A stretch of 64,000 bases of DNA from Evansella sp. LMS18 (GTDB taxonomy: Bacteria > Bacillota > Bacilli > Bacillales > Salisediminibacteriaceae): contig NZ_CP093301.1 of assembly GCF_024362785.1 (NCBI RefSeq), positions 2,294,001 to 2,358,000 of the forward strand. Direction: 5' to 3'. Under the pieces are notes generated by a model. That model saw only the letters and a list, made by a program, of their open reading frames with translations. It was not told where the DNA came from and did not search any database. The translations under genes were made by a program, and so were the position numbers. Positions within the stretch are counted from its first letter, which is position 1, and every line of letters starts with the position of its first letter. This document shows, in pieces, positions 24,945 to 33,800 of this stretch.

Positions 24945-25568
24945 ATGATGAAACGATTTAAAATGATTGGTATTGCAGGTTTTCTATCGGTAGCAATCCT
25001 GACAGCTTGTGCAGAAGAGGATACGGCAACTGAAACTGAAAATGATTCTGCAGAAGAAACAGCAGAAGAGGAAAATGTGGAGGAAGAAGGGGACGAAACA
25101 GCTGAGATCACAGAGGAGGAAGTTCTGGAATTTCAGCAAAGCTGGGGAGAAGGAATTGTTCATATCGGTGAAGTATACAGCGAGGATGGCGACTATGAAG
25201 CCGCTGCTTCCGAACATATCGAACGTTTCTATGGTTATGACATGGGCGAGGTTCTGTTCAAACCAACTTTAGCGAGAGAGGACCGTTTCCGCGGTACCTT
25301 TGAAGGGGCTTTGTCTTATTTCATAGGAGGAAATGAAGAGTACCCCGAGGATAATGGTTTTGCTATTGCTCCCTGGACAGACGTACAGTGGGAAAATGAA
25401 GGGGTCATCATTGAAGGAAATAAGGCTGTAAGTATGGGCGTCTATTATTTTACACCAGCTGATGGAGGAGAACCTGTAGAAGTGGAATACAGTTTCGCTT
25501 TTACAAGAAGTGATGATGGCGACCTGAAAATTGTCCTTCACGGCTCTCATTATCCGTATAGTAATTAA
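24945..25568 (+). CDS. Acidic lipoprotein with NTF2-like (COG4337-type) domain
   Basis: A 207-residue lipoprotein: basic start, hydrophobic core, lipobox LTAC (Cys about 22), then a very acidic linker (about 24-60) and a globular domain. The domain contains YGYDMGEVLFKPTLA, GALSYFIGGNEEYPEDNGFAI, MGVYYFTPADGG and ends LHGSHYPY. This pattern matches a secreted family often mislabelled phosphoribosyl-AMP cyclohydrolase and resembles COG4337, which includes iota-carbonic anhydrases. A carbonic anhydrase role is only a hypothesis: the final HxSHYPY differs from the HHHSS end of characterised enzymes. Monocistronic with a strong terminator. Confidence 0.65.
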   Translation: MMKRFKMIGIAGFLSVAILTACAEEDTATETENDSAEETAEEENVEEEGDETAEITEEEVLEFQQSWGEGIVHIGEVYSEDGDYEAAASEHIERFYGYDMGEVLFKPTLAREDRFRGTFEGALSYFIGGNEEYPEDNGFAIAPWTDVQWENEGVIIEGNKAVSMGVYYFTPADGGEPVEVEYSFAFTRSDDGDLKIVLHGSHYPYSN

Positions 25569-25582
25569 ATAGCAGCAAAAAA

Positions 25583-25621
25583 AGAGATCCTTTGATTGTA
25601 AAAAGGGTCTCTTGTTCTTTT
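25583..25621 (+). terminator. Rho-independent terminator
   Basis: 11-bp stem with a G-U pair (25583-25593 with 25602-25612), 8-nt loop, followed by TGTTCTTTT. Downstream of the lipoprotein gene. Confidence 0.8.
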
Positions 25622-25674
25622 GATTAACTGGTGAGTTTCATTAGTAGGAATATAAAAAGCAAACGTAAAATAAG

Positions 25675-25850
25675 CGGAGTTTTCCGGTTAAATGAAGGCT
25701 GGAGCTCGTTTTGGGTTAGTATAAGGGGAAACTTTCCGGTTATTGAAAGGAAATTATCTCATTTTAGAGTTTTTCGGGTGAATAGGCGGAATTGCTCCGT
25801 CTATTTAGGCTCTTTTTAACAAATATTTTTAATTAACCGGAATTTATCCG
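25675..25850. repeat. Degenerate array of four short hairpins
   Basis: Four small dyads of the form CGGA/GGAA, 3-5 nt, TCCG/TTCC lie at about 25675-25686, 25726-25738, 25787-25799 and 25837-25850, spaced about 51-60 bp within AT-rich sequence. No protein frame is supported. It resembles a worn version of the 52-bp hairpin array at 33905. Confidence 0.5.
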
Positions 25851-25856
25851 TCTAAA

Positions 25857-25886
25857 ACCGGTCGGACAACAGCTGCCGGCCGGTTC
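25857..25886 (-). terminator. Rho-independent terminator
   Basis: 10-bp stem with one mismatch (AACCGGTCGG with CCGGCCGGTT). On the minus strand it is followed by TTTT and lies just beyond the stop of the acidic lipoprotein gene ending at 25900. Confidence 0.65.
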
Positions 25887-25899
25887 TGCTTGAGCGTGG

Positions 25900-27459
25900 T
25901 TAATCCGCTCTCTCGTACACTTCAAGGCTTTGAATTACTTCTTCAATCTCATCTTCGTTAGCTTCATAGTAGGTTTCTTCCATATCACCTTCAAGTACAA
26001 CTTCTCTGCCGTCATTACGTACTATAAGTTCAAAGGTGAAACGTCCTTCTTCTGTTTCTTCTTTATAATGGGCTTCCACGCCACTTTCCAATGTTATTGT
26101 TTCGAACTCAGCAAGGTCTTCTGAATTTTCCTCCCGGTGGTGGCGGCCGAATACCCGGATATCTGTCTGGGTATCTTCTGTATCGTGCAGAACTTTTCCG
26201 TCTCCATTAGCCGCTTCTTCCCCATCATTCCAATCCTCAGGAAATGTAACAGCATAGCCGAAGCGTCCGTTTTCGTAAACAGCGGCCTCGCTGTCTGAAG
26301 AATCTTCCTCACCATTGCTGTCTTCAGGTGAAGGAGGAGATGAATCAAAAGTAAAAGTAGTCCGTCTCATTTCAGTTTCGTTTACTACATGCAACGTATC
26401 CAGGTCAGCTTCGAGGGCAGCGAGCCAAAGGGCGTTTTCCGTAACTTCCTCCGAAAACCCATCTTCATTTTCCCCTGAAGTTTTGTAGACCACTTCAGCT
26501 TCATCCCCATCAACCGATACATCCAGGAGCTCCACGCCTTCCGGAAATACAGATTCATACGCCGATGCCTTTTCGCTGGCAGAGGTCATTGCTTCTACAG
26601 TTTCCTCAAATGTAAAGAGGTCTCCCTCGTCAATCCTGATTTCCTCTTCCGTTCTGTTTCCGCTCAAATAAACAGCTTCTTCACTGGATGCCCTATAATA
26701 TCCCCGGTTCTCCTCAGCCTCCACGGTCAGGGATTCAATCTCCCCTGTTTGGCCGTATGTAGCTCCAGGCTCGTCTTCCGTATAAAAATTCAATGTTTCA
26801 ACACCATGAAGGGAGCTTAGCGTAAACAGTAAATCATCCAGCCGGTTTTGTTCAGCAGATGCCAGGCTCATAAGCTGGTTATCTTCTGTAAAAACAAGTT
26901 CTGCTGTTGTATCATCCGGCATCCGTATCTCTGTAAGATCCGAAAAGACATTATGCCCGGTAAAGTCGCTTTCCTGAAGCGACCTCAAGAGTCTGTCTTC
27001 ACGTGATGATTCTGATTCTGTCCGTTCCATCTGGATGGCCAGCTCTCCCAGGTCCTCATCGTTCAGGCTAATAAATTCACCTGTAATGATAAAATGGCCC
27101 TCTTCTAAAGTCTCCTTGGAATAGGAGGTATCATCATTCTCATCGTCCTGATTGCTGTTACTTTCTTCAGCCCCTTCATTCACATCATTTTGACCGTCAT
27201 TTTCTTGCTGGCTATTATCTGGAGAAAAATCAGTGTCTTTGGCCTCGTTATCCCCGTTATTTTCCACCTCTGAATCATCAACTTCATCCATTTCTTCTGG
27301 TTCTGAATTATTATTATCAAAATCATTATTTGCTGATGCTTCATTGTCTGATTGGTTGCCAGCACCGTTATCCTCGTTTGTGTTTTCATCATTCGTGCCG
27401 CAGGCAGTTAAGCCTGTTATGATAAAAGCGGAAAGTATTACAGGAACAGCTTTAAACAT
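25900..27459 (-). CDS. Large acidic lipoprotein with GerMN-like domains
   Basis: About 519 residues. The ATG at 27459 gives a lipoprotein signal (MFKAVPVILSAFIITGLTAC, lipobox LTAC) behind GGGGATTTTC. An extended disordered acidic linker follows, rich in Asn/Asp/Glu/Ser (about residues 22-120). Two regions (about 150-265 and 280-390) show strand-helix patterns such as TAELVFTEDNQLMSL and LLFTLSSLHGVETLNFYTED that resemble GerMN modules. A C-terminal part (FGYAVTFPEDW onward) resembles a domain of stress-response lipoproteins. It is probably anchored outside the membrane; the high acidity suits a salt- or alkali-adapted cell. Function unknown. Confidence 0.65.
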   Translation of the reverse strand: MFKAVPVILSAFIITGLTACGTNDENTNEDNGAGNQSDNEASANNDFDNNNSEPEEMDEVDDSEVENNGDNEAKDTDFSPDNSQQENDGQNDVNEGAEESNSNQDDENDDTSYSKETLEEGHFIITGEFISLNDEDLGELAIQMERTESESSREDRLLRSLQESDFTGHNVFSDLTEIRMPDDTTAELVFTEDNQLMSLASAEQNRLDDLLFTLSSLHGVETLNFYTEDEPGATYGQTGEIESLTVEAEENRGYYRASSEEAVYLSGNRTEEEIRIDEGDLFTFEETVEAMTSASEKASAYESVFPEGVELLDVSVDGDEAEVVYKTSGENEDGFSEEVTENALWLAALEADLDTLHVVNETEMRRTTFTFDSSPPSPEDSNGEEDSSDSEAAVYENGRFGYAVTFPEDWNDGEEAANGDGKVLHDTEDTQTDIRVFGRHHREENSEDLAEFETITLESGVEAHYKEETEEGRFTFELIVRNDGREVVLEGDMEETYYEANEDEIEEVIQSLEVYERAD

Positions 27460-27531
27460 ATGAAAATCCCCTTCATTGCCCATTTTATTCATATATTCAT
27501 TCCCTTTCCCCTCCTGCAAAGCCGCAAACGC

Positions 27532-28002
27532 TTAAGGGGACTGACAGAGGTACCATTTGGCTCTCGGCGTGAGTTTGTGCGTTATGAAACCCCTGTGGCA
27601 GCAGCACTTCTGAGTAAAATGGGGTATACTGATAGTGAGAAAATAGAAGTGAAAAAACAGTTTTTCAGAATGATGATCCGAATGGAATTAGATAAAGCAC
27701 AACAAACGCTGATTACAGGTTTTTTTGATTCTTACTTACGTCTGAATAAGACAGAGGAAAGCATTTTTAAAGAAGAGGTGAAATTAATGAGTCCAGAGGA
27801 GGGTGAAAAAATTATGGAAATTATTACTTCCTATGAACAGAAGGGAAGGGAAGAAGGCAGAGAAGAAGGCAGAGAAGAAGGAAGACGGGAAGAAAAAATA
27901 GTAGTGGCAAAACGATTATTAGCAAGAGGGATGGATATTAAAGAAATCAAAGAAATAACGGGTCTCCCTCTGGAGGAAATTGAACAAATAAAGCAGGATT
28001 GA
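27532..28002 (+). pseudogene. 3' fragment of Rpn-type PD-(D/E)XK nuclease/transposase
   Basis: Only the C-terminal part of a recombination-promoting nuclease/putative transposase family protein is present. Similarity begins near LTEVPFGSRREFVRYETPVA (about 27541) and runs through KKQFFRMMIRMELDKAQQTL to the typical tail with tandem Glu-Gly-Arg-Glu repeats and ITGLPLEEIEQIK. The N-terminal catalytic domain is missing; the open frame upstream overlaps the divergent lipoprotein's start. A threefold 12-nt repeat encodes the tail. Its end is followed by the second hairpin repeat copy. Confidence 0.75.
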
Positions 28003-28045
28003 TTTGGTTGATTCACTTGTTCCTTTGCAAAATTAAGGACGAAAA

Positions 28046-28083
28046 AACCAACCCACATTCTTCAGCAGGTTGGTTTCTTCTTC
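28046..28083 (+). repeat. Hairpin repeat, copy 2
   Basis: 38-nt near copy of 24068-24104: 8-bp stem (28046-28053 with 28068-28075), A-run before, TTTCTTCTTC after. It lies between the nuclease fragment and the convergent Rieske gene and could terminate both. Confidence 0.7.
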
Positions 28084-28086
28084 GGT

Positions 28087-29847
28087 CTAGTTATCTTCAA
28101 ATAATTTTTCCCCTTGATGGAGTCTCATTGCGATTTTGGCTGTATGAGGCAGTTCTCTGGAAGTTGGGGCATGGGCCGCGAGATAGCGGGTGACGGCAAT
28201 GATGTGTGTTTCTTTTGCCCATTCTGCCAGCGGTGATTCTTCCTGTTCCCAGTGCTTATGTTCTACGATGCCTGCTTCATACATCTGAAAAGAATGAAAC
28301 TCTGCATCCTCTCTCAGCAAAGCATGCCCCAGTGTGTTAAATAAAGCTTCTTTATCTCCACCGGCATGTAAATATTCCATTACCCATTTTGCAGCCGCAT
28401 CTGTCTGCTGCTGGCGATCAAGGAGTTCGAGGAGTTCTTCCGGTTTCGCAGCCTCAGCTTCTCCCGTGGGGGGCGGCCTTCTCGCTGATGGAGTATTTAA
28501 AAAGCGGTCAAGGTAGATACTCATTGCGCTGTGGAAGACACCTCTGATTAATTCCAGTGTAACCGAACGCCTCAGCGCTTCATGTACGGCATGGGCGTGA
28601 GTGAATGTATGAAGCACAGTAATCCAGTCCCTGAATTCATTTTGCACATGGAAACGTGCAACCCGTTCAGCTCCAGCCAGTGAAACTAACTGTGCAAGGC
28701 GGACAGGGGACATCCCCTCATTTAATGCTTCCATCATCAGCTGAATCGTATCCACCGGACTGTCACTGAGGAGCTGATCCACCAGTTTTTTCTCATCCAG
28801 TTCTGTTTCCTGTTCCTCTGCTGATGCTGGGTCGTAATCTTCCAGCTGCTCGAACGCTTCCTGCAATGGTTTTACCAGATTCACAGGGGTTTGCCAGCTG
28901 TTGGATTCTTCGCTCCGTGAAGCACCGGCTAGTTCCGGCAGCACGGAGGTGAGGACGTAAGCTTTTTTATCCTCTCCGATATGATTCAGAACTTCAAACG
29001 CTTTGTTATGAAAATCGAGGGTGTGGCCAACGTTCATGTAAAAATGGTCTGTTACTGCCGTCATCATCATATCAGCCAGTTGTTCTTTCGAAGCACCGGC
29101 CTCTATAGCTGTAAGAAGAACCCTTTCCGCTCCCTGCACATCCCTGACCTCCACAATGTTTCGGTACCACTTCGCGAGCTGGCTGACAGAAGGCCGGTAT
29201 TTTTTGTCCGAGACAGGAAGGGGCTGGAGTAAAAAGCGGGTGCCCATTCCGGCACTTTCTCTCGCAACATGGACGAGCCCCTGGTAGAGTGCGAGGATCC
29301 TGCCTTTTTTATCGAGGTACGGAAGGATGTTTGTCATGGCAGTTAAGATTGTCAGCCCGGAGCGCCAGCCATTCCGCCGGTGCTTTGTTCCGAACTCCAC
29401 CCCAATCCGTGCTATTTTAGCAGGAGGCTCACCCGCTTCAATTAAACCGGTTACTGCTTTGGCGATAACGAGGCTGATATTTTGTTCAAGCCCTTCCCTC
29501 AGCCGGCCGCGAAGCTGCTCCATCGACTGCTGAAGGTGAGGAGAGAGGTTCACATAGACTTTATTTTCCGAGATTTCAACAGGGTAGGTGGGAATATCGT
29601 CCGCCCAGGGATCTAATGTGCCTCCGCTTTTAATATCGAACCTCGCATGGTGCCAGTGGCAGGTCAATATTCCGTCGCATGTACTCCCCATATGTAAGGG
29701 AAACCCGAGATGGGGACATCTGTTATCCACCGCATAAACTCCGTCATCCTGATATATTACAGCAATCGCGTGTCCTTCCCCTTTGACTACTTTCACACCG
29801 GCATCTTTTAACTCATCCATTTCAGCTGCAAATACTTTTTCACTCAT
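28087..29847 (-). CDS. Rieske [2Fe-2S] domain fused to a large helical domain
   Basis: A 586-residue protein. Residues about 1-100 are a soluble Rieske domain with both ligand pairs: CPHLGFPLHMG (Cys, His about 44 and 46) and CHWHHARFD (Cys, His about 63 and 66), closest in style to ferredoxin components of ring-hydroxylating oxygenases. The remaining 480 residues are helical with repeated patterns (VLLTAIEAGASKEQLADMMM; MMEALNEGMSPVRLAQLVSL; ALFNTLGHALLRED) and many His residues, including THAHAVHEAL. Neither an oxygenase catalytic domain nor a reductase is encoded nearby. Electron transfer to an unknown partner is inferred. Confidence 0.8.
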   Translation of the reverse strand: MSEKVFAAEMDELKDAGVKVVKGEGHAIAVIYQDDGVYAVDNRCPHLGFPLHMGSTCDGILTCHWHHARFDIKSGGTLDPWADDIPTYPVEISENKVYVNLSPHLQQSMEQLRGRLREGLEQNISLVIAKAVTGLIEAGEPPAKIARIGVEFGTKHRRNGWRSGLTILTAMTNILPYLDKKGRILALYQGLVHVARESAGMGTRFLLQPLPVSDKKYRPSVSQLAKWYRNIVEVRDVQGAERVLLTAIEAGASKEQLADMMMTAVTDHFYMNVGHTLDFHNKAFEVLNHIGEDKKAYVLTSVLPELAGASRSEESNSWQTPVNLVKPLQEAFEQLEDYDPASAEEQETELDEKKLVDQLLSDSPVDTIQLMMEALNEGMSPVRLAQLVSLAGAERVARFHVQNEFRDWITVLHTFTHAHAVHEALRRSVTLELIRGVFHSAMSIYLDRFLNTPSARRPPPTGEAEAAKPEELLELLDRQQQTDAAAKWVMEYLHAGGDKEALFNTLGHALLREDAEFHSFQMYEAGIVEHKHWEQEESPLAEWAKETHIIAVTRYLAAHAPTSRELPHTAKIAMRLHQGEKLFEDN

Positions 29848-29984
29848 TTAATAATCATCCCCAATCAGCTGATTTTTAAATAATCAGAATTATCTCACAT
29901 CAATTATAAATGCTGCTGGGGAAAAAAGGTAGTTAGCGGGCTTATGGGGTGTTCGAAAAACTTACTTCCAATCCAGGTTAAAAG

Positions 29985-30025
29985 AAATCAGGGCCGACAC
30001 TATATAAAAGTGTCAGCCCTGATCC
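29985..30025 (-). terminator. Rho-independent terminator of the GntR/ABC/sigma operon
   Basis: 13-bp stem with one mismatch (29989-30001 with 30009-30021), 7-nt loop. On the minus strand it is followed by TTTCTTTT. It lies just past the sigma factor stop. Confidence 0.85.
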
Positions 30026-30031
30026 ATCTGA

Positions 30032-30616
30032 TTAATACATTTCCTTGAGCATTCGTTTCGCTCTGAAGAGTCTTGTCTTAACTGTCGATAGCTTAATCTT
30101 CAGCTGGCCTTCAATTTCCCTTAGGGATTTTTCTTTAAAATAGTAGAGATAAATGATTTCTCCATATTTCGGAGGCAGCTGTCTTAACTTATTTCTGAGC
30201 TCTTCATTTTCGCAGCTATTTACTATCTCAGCTTCAGGAGTACTCATATCTAAATCGTTAAACAGTTCAAGATTTTCATGAAGCTGATCTCTGTGACGGT
30301 AACTCTTCCGTAAAAAATCAATGCAGTGATTGCTGGCAATCCTGTGAATCCATGAGTTCAAGGAACATTCCCCTTTAAATTTCCCCCGGGAAAGGTAGCA
30401 TTTCACAAGTATTTCGTGGGCAAGGTCTTCTGCCAGGAAAGTATCTTTTACATAAGAAAGTGCAATCCGGTACACTTTCCTCTTGTACAAAAGATAAAGC
30501 TCAGTGACTTTCCGCTCATTGATGCTGTGACTGGAGCTTGTTTCTAATAAACTCTTATCTGCTTGATGAGTAATCATACCCTCCTCTTTTCTGCACTCTC
30601 GCGTACGTTCTTTCAA
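30032..30616 (-). CDS. ECF-type sigma-70 family sigma factor
   Basis: About 194 residues with region 2 (YKRKVYRIALSYVKDTFLAED through WIHRIASNHCIDFLRK) and region 4 (LPPKYGEIIYLYYFKEKSLREI and STVKTRLFRAKRMLKEM). It is the last gene of a five-gene leftward operon. The start is uncertain: the TTG at 30616 has GGAAG only two bases upstream and the ATG at 30577 has GGAGGG almost touching it. The preceding gene ends ten bases upstream. No classical anti-sigma factor follows; the membrane protein before it may take that role. Confidence 0.85.
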   Translation of the reverse strand: MKERTRECRKEEGMITHQADKSLLETSSSHSINERKVTELYLLYKRKVYRIALSYVKDTFLAEDLAHEILVKCYLSRGKFKGECSLNSWIHRIASNHCIDFLRKSYRHRDQLHENLELFNDLDMSTPEAEIVNSCENEELRNKLRQLPPKYGEIIYLYYFKEKSLREIEGQLKIKLSTVKTRLFRAKRMLKEMY

Positions 30617-30626
30617 TTCTTCCGCA

Positions 30627-31838
30627 CTATCTCACTACTATTTCATAAATATATAACTCAAAATCGCCTGCTGCTTCTGAAGAATCGTCTTTCAGGACAA
30701 TTTCTCCTTCATAAAGAGTGTCACCAGTTTGCACATCTGCAACGACAATACCAGGGTTACTTTGGGCAGTATTACTCACGTTCACTGCATACAGTTTCTC
30801 ATCTTGTACAGTGATCATAGGAGGCTGATCCAGGTCGAAGGACAGCTGCAGATCGAACGCTTCGCCAGTCTGCTCTTCTGCCAGGTTATAAGGAGTCACG
30901 TGCCCCTCTTTGTTAACAAAATATACTGAAGACCCATCAAAAAATCTGATTTCATTCTCCTCTAAGTTCAGCGTATCTGGTAAATTAATTTCTTCTTTTT
31001 CTTTCGTTACCAGATTGTAAGAGATAAGTTCTTTATTTAGTTGTTCCATCCGGTGTGATTCCACGTCATCGATTATTTTATATTCGGATCTGACAAGAAG
31101 AAGCTGTTCCGCTGCTCCTGACGCACTTCTGCTGACCAAATGAGATTCCACTTGGATATCGTCTTGGCCAGAAGCAACCTGAAGTATAGTTTCATGATCG
31201 CTTATTTTTTGCTCTTTCAGATCGACTGTATATATATGGTTTTCATTAGTATAATCATGTCCGTTCCTCATGCTGTTTTGCGTTATAATATGCAGTTCTC
31301 CATCAATCATCTGCACTTCCTCAACATAGATATGGTCTAATTCCTCACTAACCGGAACCTGGGTCGTGAACGAATTGGTACTGTTATTTGACTTATTTAA
31401 TACTGAGACCTCAAAGGTAAAATCAGATGATCTCAGAGAATCTATTTTGTAGTCTGCTCTTGCATATGCCAGAAACTCACTGTTCTCAGTAAAAAAAGTC
31501 TCCGACGGAATTTTCCCTCTCATAAAGGAACGGTACTCTTCCTGCAGTTCTTTTATTCTGGTAGCAGGCTGGCCAATTATCTCGCTCAGAAATGAACGAT
31601 TATTGTATTCAGAACCCTCTGCTGTGAGTTTAAATCTGGAACTCAGATAATTATTTGAGGAAATATCTGTATAAGAACCTTCCAGCACAATATCTCTTAT
31701 CTCCTCTTTGTCTCCAGTTTTTGTCTGAATAACTAACTCCGGTAAATGCTCTGCTGACATAGCGATGTTCATATAAAAAATTCCAAAGCTCAGAACTGTA
31801 ATGATAAGGGTCGCTGTAACTTTCCAATACTTTTTCAT
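30627..31838 (-). CDS. Membrane-anchored extracytoplasmic protein of unknown function
   Basis: A 403-residue protein with a single N-terminal membrane segment (VTATLIITVLSFGIFYMNIAM, given by its ends VTATLI and FYMNIAM, about 7-27) and a large exported beta-rich part. Regularly spaced strand pairs such as DHIYVEEVQMIDGELHII and ENHIYTVDL suggest a propeller-like fold. Not recognised as a named family. It sits between an ABC permease and an ECF sigma gene, so it may be a sensor or anti-sigma-like partner; that is inference from position. Confidence 0.6.
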   Translation of the reverse strand: MKKYWKVTATLIITVLSFGIFYMNIAMSAEHLPELVIQTKTGDKEEIRDIVLEGSYTDISSNNYLSSRFKLTAEGSEYNNRSFLSEIIGQPATRIKELQEEYRSFMRGKIPSETFFTENSEFLAYARADYKIDSLRSSDFTFEVSVLNKSNNSTNSFTTQVPVSEELDHIYVEEVQMIDGELHIITQNSMRNGHDYTNENHIYTVDLKEQKISDHETILQVASGQDDIQVESHLVSRSASGAAEQLLLVRSEYKIIDDVESHRMEQLNKELISYNLVTKEKEEINLPDTLNLEENEIRFFDGSSVYFVNKEGHVTPYNLAEEQTGEAFDLQLSFDLDQPPMITVQDEKLYAVNVSNTAQSNPGIVVADVQTGDTLYEGEIVLKDDSSEAAGDFELYIYEIVVR

Positions 31839-31850
31839 TCTTCCGGCTCC

Positions 31851-32684
31851 TTATACGTTGATTTTTTTCTTCAATAAAAATCTGCTCATCAAGATGCATG
31901 CTGCAAATACAATCAGACCCATAACAATTACGAGGGTGAATAGCTCACCAGGATAGAAGAAACCATCCAGAACGTAGTCTTGCAATAAGAGTGGTGAAAT
32001 TAGAGCAAATGCAGCTGCTGCCCCATAGAGAATGGCAGCAATTATTCCTTTCCATTTGAAACTTCTTTCGAGCAGGATCCCCGTGAAAATAATGGCAACA
32101 CATAATGTTCCCAAGCCATAAAATAATACAAGCTGTATAAAACTAGCTGGGATAATCATATATAATTCCGGGACATTCTGAATAATCTCAAGCATGCCCA
32201 GATTTCTTCGGAATTCATCAGGAATCATCATGTTAAATACCCCTATTTCAACCGGGAATATAATTAACTGAAACCCTGCCAGCCCTAACGTTATCAGAAG
32301 AATGGTGGTCATCTTTGCATAGAATAAGTTCAGCCTCGTTGTCGGGAGCATTAGTAACCGGTAAATGAATGTGTTCTTCCCCAACCAGTCACGGTACCAG
32401 ATAAAAAATATATAAATACCTACGGCTGCTATGCATAGTGCAATCGGTCCCAAGAACCATTCGCTTCTTACTATTTCTAAAAAACTCATTCTCCCCCAGG
32501 TATCCAGAAACTCGGCTTCCGGCATCATCTGTATGTAAATCATTTCATGCGCATTATTTAAATATCTCCTCGCCTGGATTATTACACCTGCCAGCTGAGC
32601 AGCAAATGTGATGCCTAATAATACAGCAAATAATTTAGCGACCCTGTTAAATTCGAAATTAACGAGTTTTAAGTAATTTTTCAT
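31851..32684 (-). CDS. ABC transporter permease (YtrC/D-like)
   Basis: A 277-residue membrane protein with about six hydrophobic segments (near 18-36, 78-95, 120-140, 160-182, 195-215, 235-265). It overlaps the upstream ATPase gene by 26 bases, with a GAGGTG ribosome site inside that gene. No conserved substrate motif. With the ATPase and YtrA-type regulator it forms a transporter module of the kind induced by cell-envelope stress; the substrate is unknown. Confidence 0.82.
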   Translation of the reverse strand: MKNYLKLVNFEFNRVAKLFAVLLGITFAAQLAGVIIQARRYLNNAHEMIYIQMMPEAEFLDTWGRMSFLEIVRSEWFLGPIALCIAAVGIYIFFIWYRDWLGKNTFIYRLLMLPTTRLNLFYAKMTTILLITLGLAGFQLIIFPVEIGVFNMMIPDEFRRNLGMLEIIQNVPELYMIIPASFIQLVLFYGLGTLCVAIIFTGILLERSFKWKGIIAAILYGAAAAFALISPLLLQDYVLDGFFYPGELFTLVIVMGLIVFAACILMSRFLLKKKINV

Positions 32685-33369
32685 TCTGGTACACCTCTCT
32701 CATGACATCAATGACAGATTTCCCTTCATTTTCCCGGACTTCTTCTGCGCTGAATGCTTTTGTGACTATTCCGTCGTCTAACAGAACAACCTTATCAATC
32801 AAATGTTCAATATCCCCAATCTCATGAGTTGTAATGATTACTCCCCGGTTCTCAATTAAATGACTGGTAAAAACATTAGCAATTTCCTCCCGGCTGAAGA
32901 TATCAATACCTGAAAATGGCTCATCCATTAATACATAATCCACATCAAGGGCCAGACCAAGCAACAGGTTGACCTTTGCTGTATTACCCTTGGATAAAGA
33001 TGAGATTTTATCTGATTTATTTAACCTGAAGAATTCCAGTAACTCTGTTGCCCGCTCCTGATTCCAGCTCGTATAAAAATCATTCATGAATGTCATTGCC
33101 TCTTCGATGGTCATGTTAGGTACCATAGCAATCGCATCTGGTATAAAGGTGATTTTTTCAAAAGATTTTTCCTTAATTGGTTCACCATCAACAAGGATCT
33201 GTCCCTTGTCTATCGGTGTCAGTGCCATGATTGCATTTAAAATGGTCGTTTTTCCTACTCCATTGATCCCAATTAAACAAGTGATTTCTCCCTTGTTGGC
33301 TGTAAACGATACACCTTTTAGAATTTTCTTCCGCCCATATTTCTTCTCAACCGCTATTACTTCAATCAT
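32659..33369 (-). CDS. ABC transporter ATP-binding protein
   Basis: A 236-residue ATPase with Walker A GINGVGKTT (about 34-42), Q-loop region, signature LSKGNTAKVNLLLGLA (a degenerate LSGGQ with Lys at the third position), Walker B YVLMDEPFSGID and the switch histidine in VIITTHEIGD. It overlaps its GntR regulator by eight bases and the permease by 26, so all three are translationally coupled. Confidence 0.92.
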   Translation of the reverse strand: MIEVIAVEKKYGRKKILKGVSFTANKGEITCLIGINGVGKTTILNAIMALTPIDKGQILVDGEPIKEKSFEKITFIPDAIAMVPNMTIEEAMTFMNDFYTSWNQERATELLEFFRLNKSDKISSLSKGNTAKVNLLLGLALDVDYVLMDEPFSGIDIFSREEIANVFTSHLIENRGVIITTHEIGDIEHLIDKVVLLDDGIVTKAFSAEEVRENEGKSVIDVMREVYQNEKLLKTR

Positions 33370-33754
33370 GTGTATCCTCCTTCACACTGCTGGTCGTGTA
33401 TTTATCCCGGACCAGCTCCAGTAACTCCTCAACTGGTACATTGATTGGACTGACAGATGTCACAAACGTATCCACGGCATCTAAAATCAGTTCTTCCCGG
33501 ACTTTACCTAATATCTGTTTATCAGTTGTTATTCTGCTCGGATGGTTTCGTTCTGTATAAATCAATCCCTGCTCCTCCATTTCCTTATACGCTCGCTGAG
33601 CCGTGTTAGGATTAACTTTCAGCATATTCGCCAACTCCCGTCTTGAGGGTATTTCTTCTCCTGGGTCCAATTCTCCAATGGAAATTTGTTCTTTAAAATA
33701 ACGAACAATTTGCAGATAGACTGGATCGCGGTTATTTAATTTTAATTTCATCAA
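33362..33754 (-). CDS. GntR family (YtrA subgroup) transcriptional regulator
   Basis: A 130-residue regulator: winged helix-turn-helix (PVYLQIVRYFKEQISIGEL, PSRRELANMLKVNPNTAQRAYKEMEEQGLI split at the helix turn) plus a short two-helix dimer tail, the small YtrA type that lacks a ligand domain. Members repress their own ABC operon. It is the first gene of the five-gene operon, and two near-identical operator-like repeats overlap its promoter. Confidence 0.9.
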   Translation of the reverse strand: MMKLKLNNRDPVYLQIVRYFKEQISIGELDPGEEIPSRRELANMLKVNPNTAQRAYKEMEEQGLIYTERNHPSRITTDKQILGKVREELILDAVDTFVTSVSPINVPVEELLELVRDKYTTSSVKEDTHD

Positions 33755-33800
33755 AACAACTCCTAAACAGTCTGATGTGATCTATTCCTATTTTTGGTGT

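Noticed and set aside
25631-25819. Short coding frame in the hairpin array
   Set aside because: The frame consists of repeat sequence and has no ribosome site or protein-like composition.
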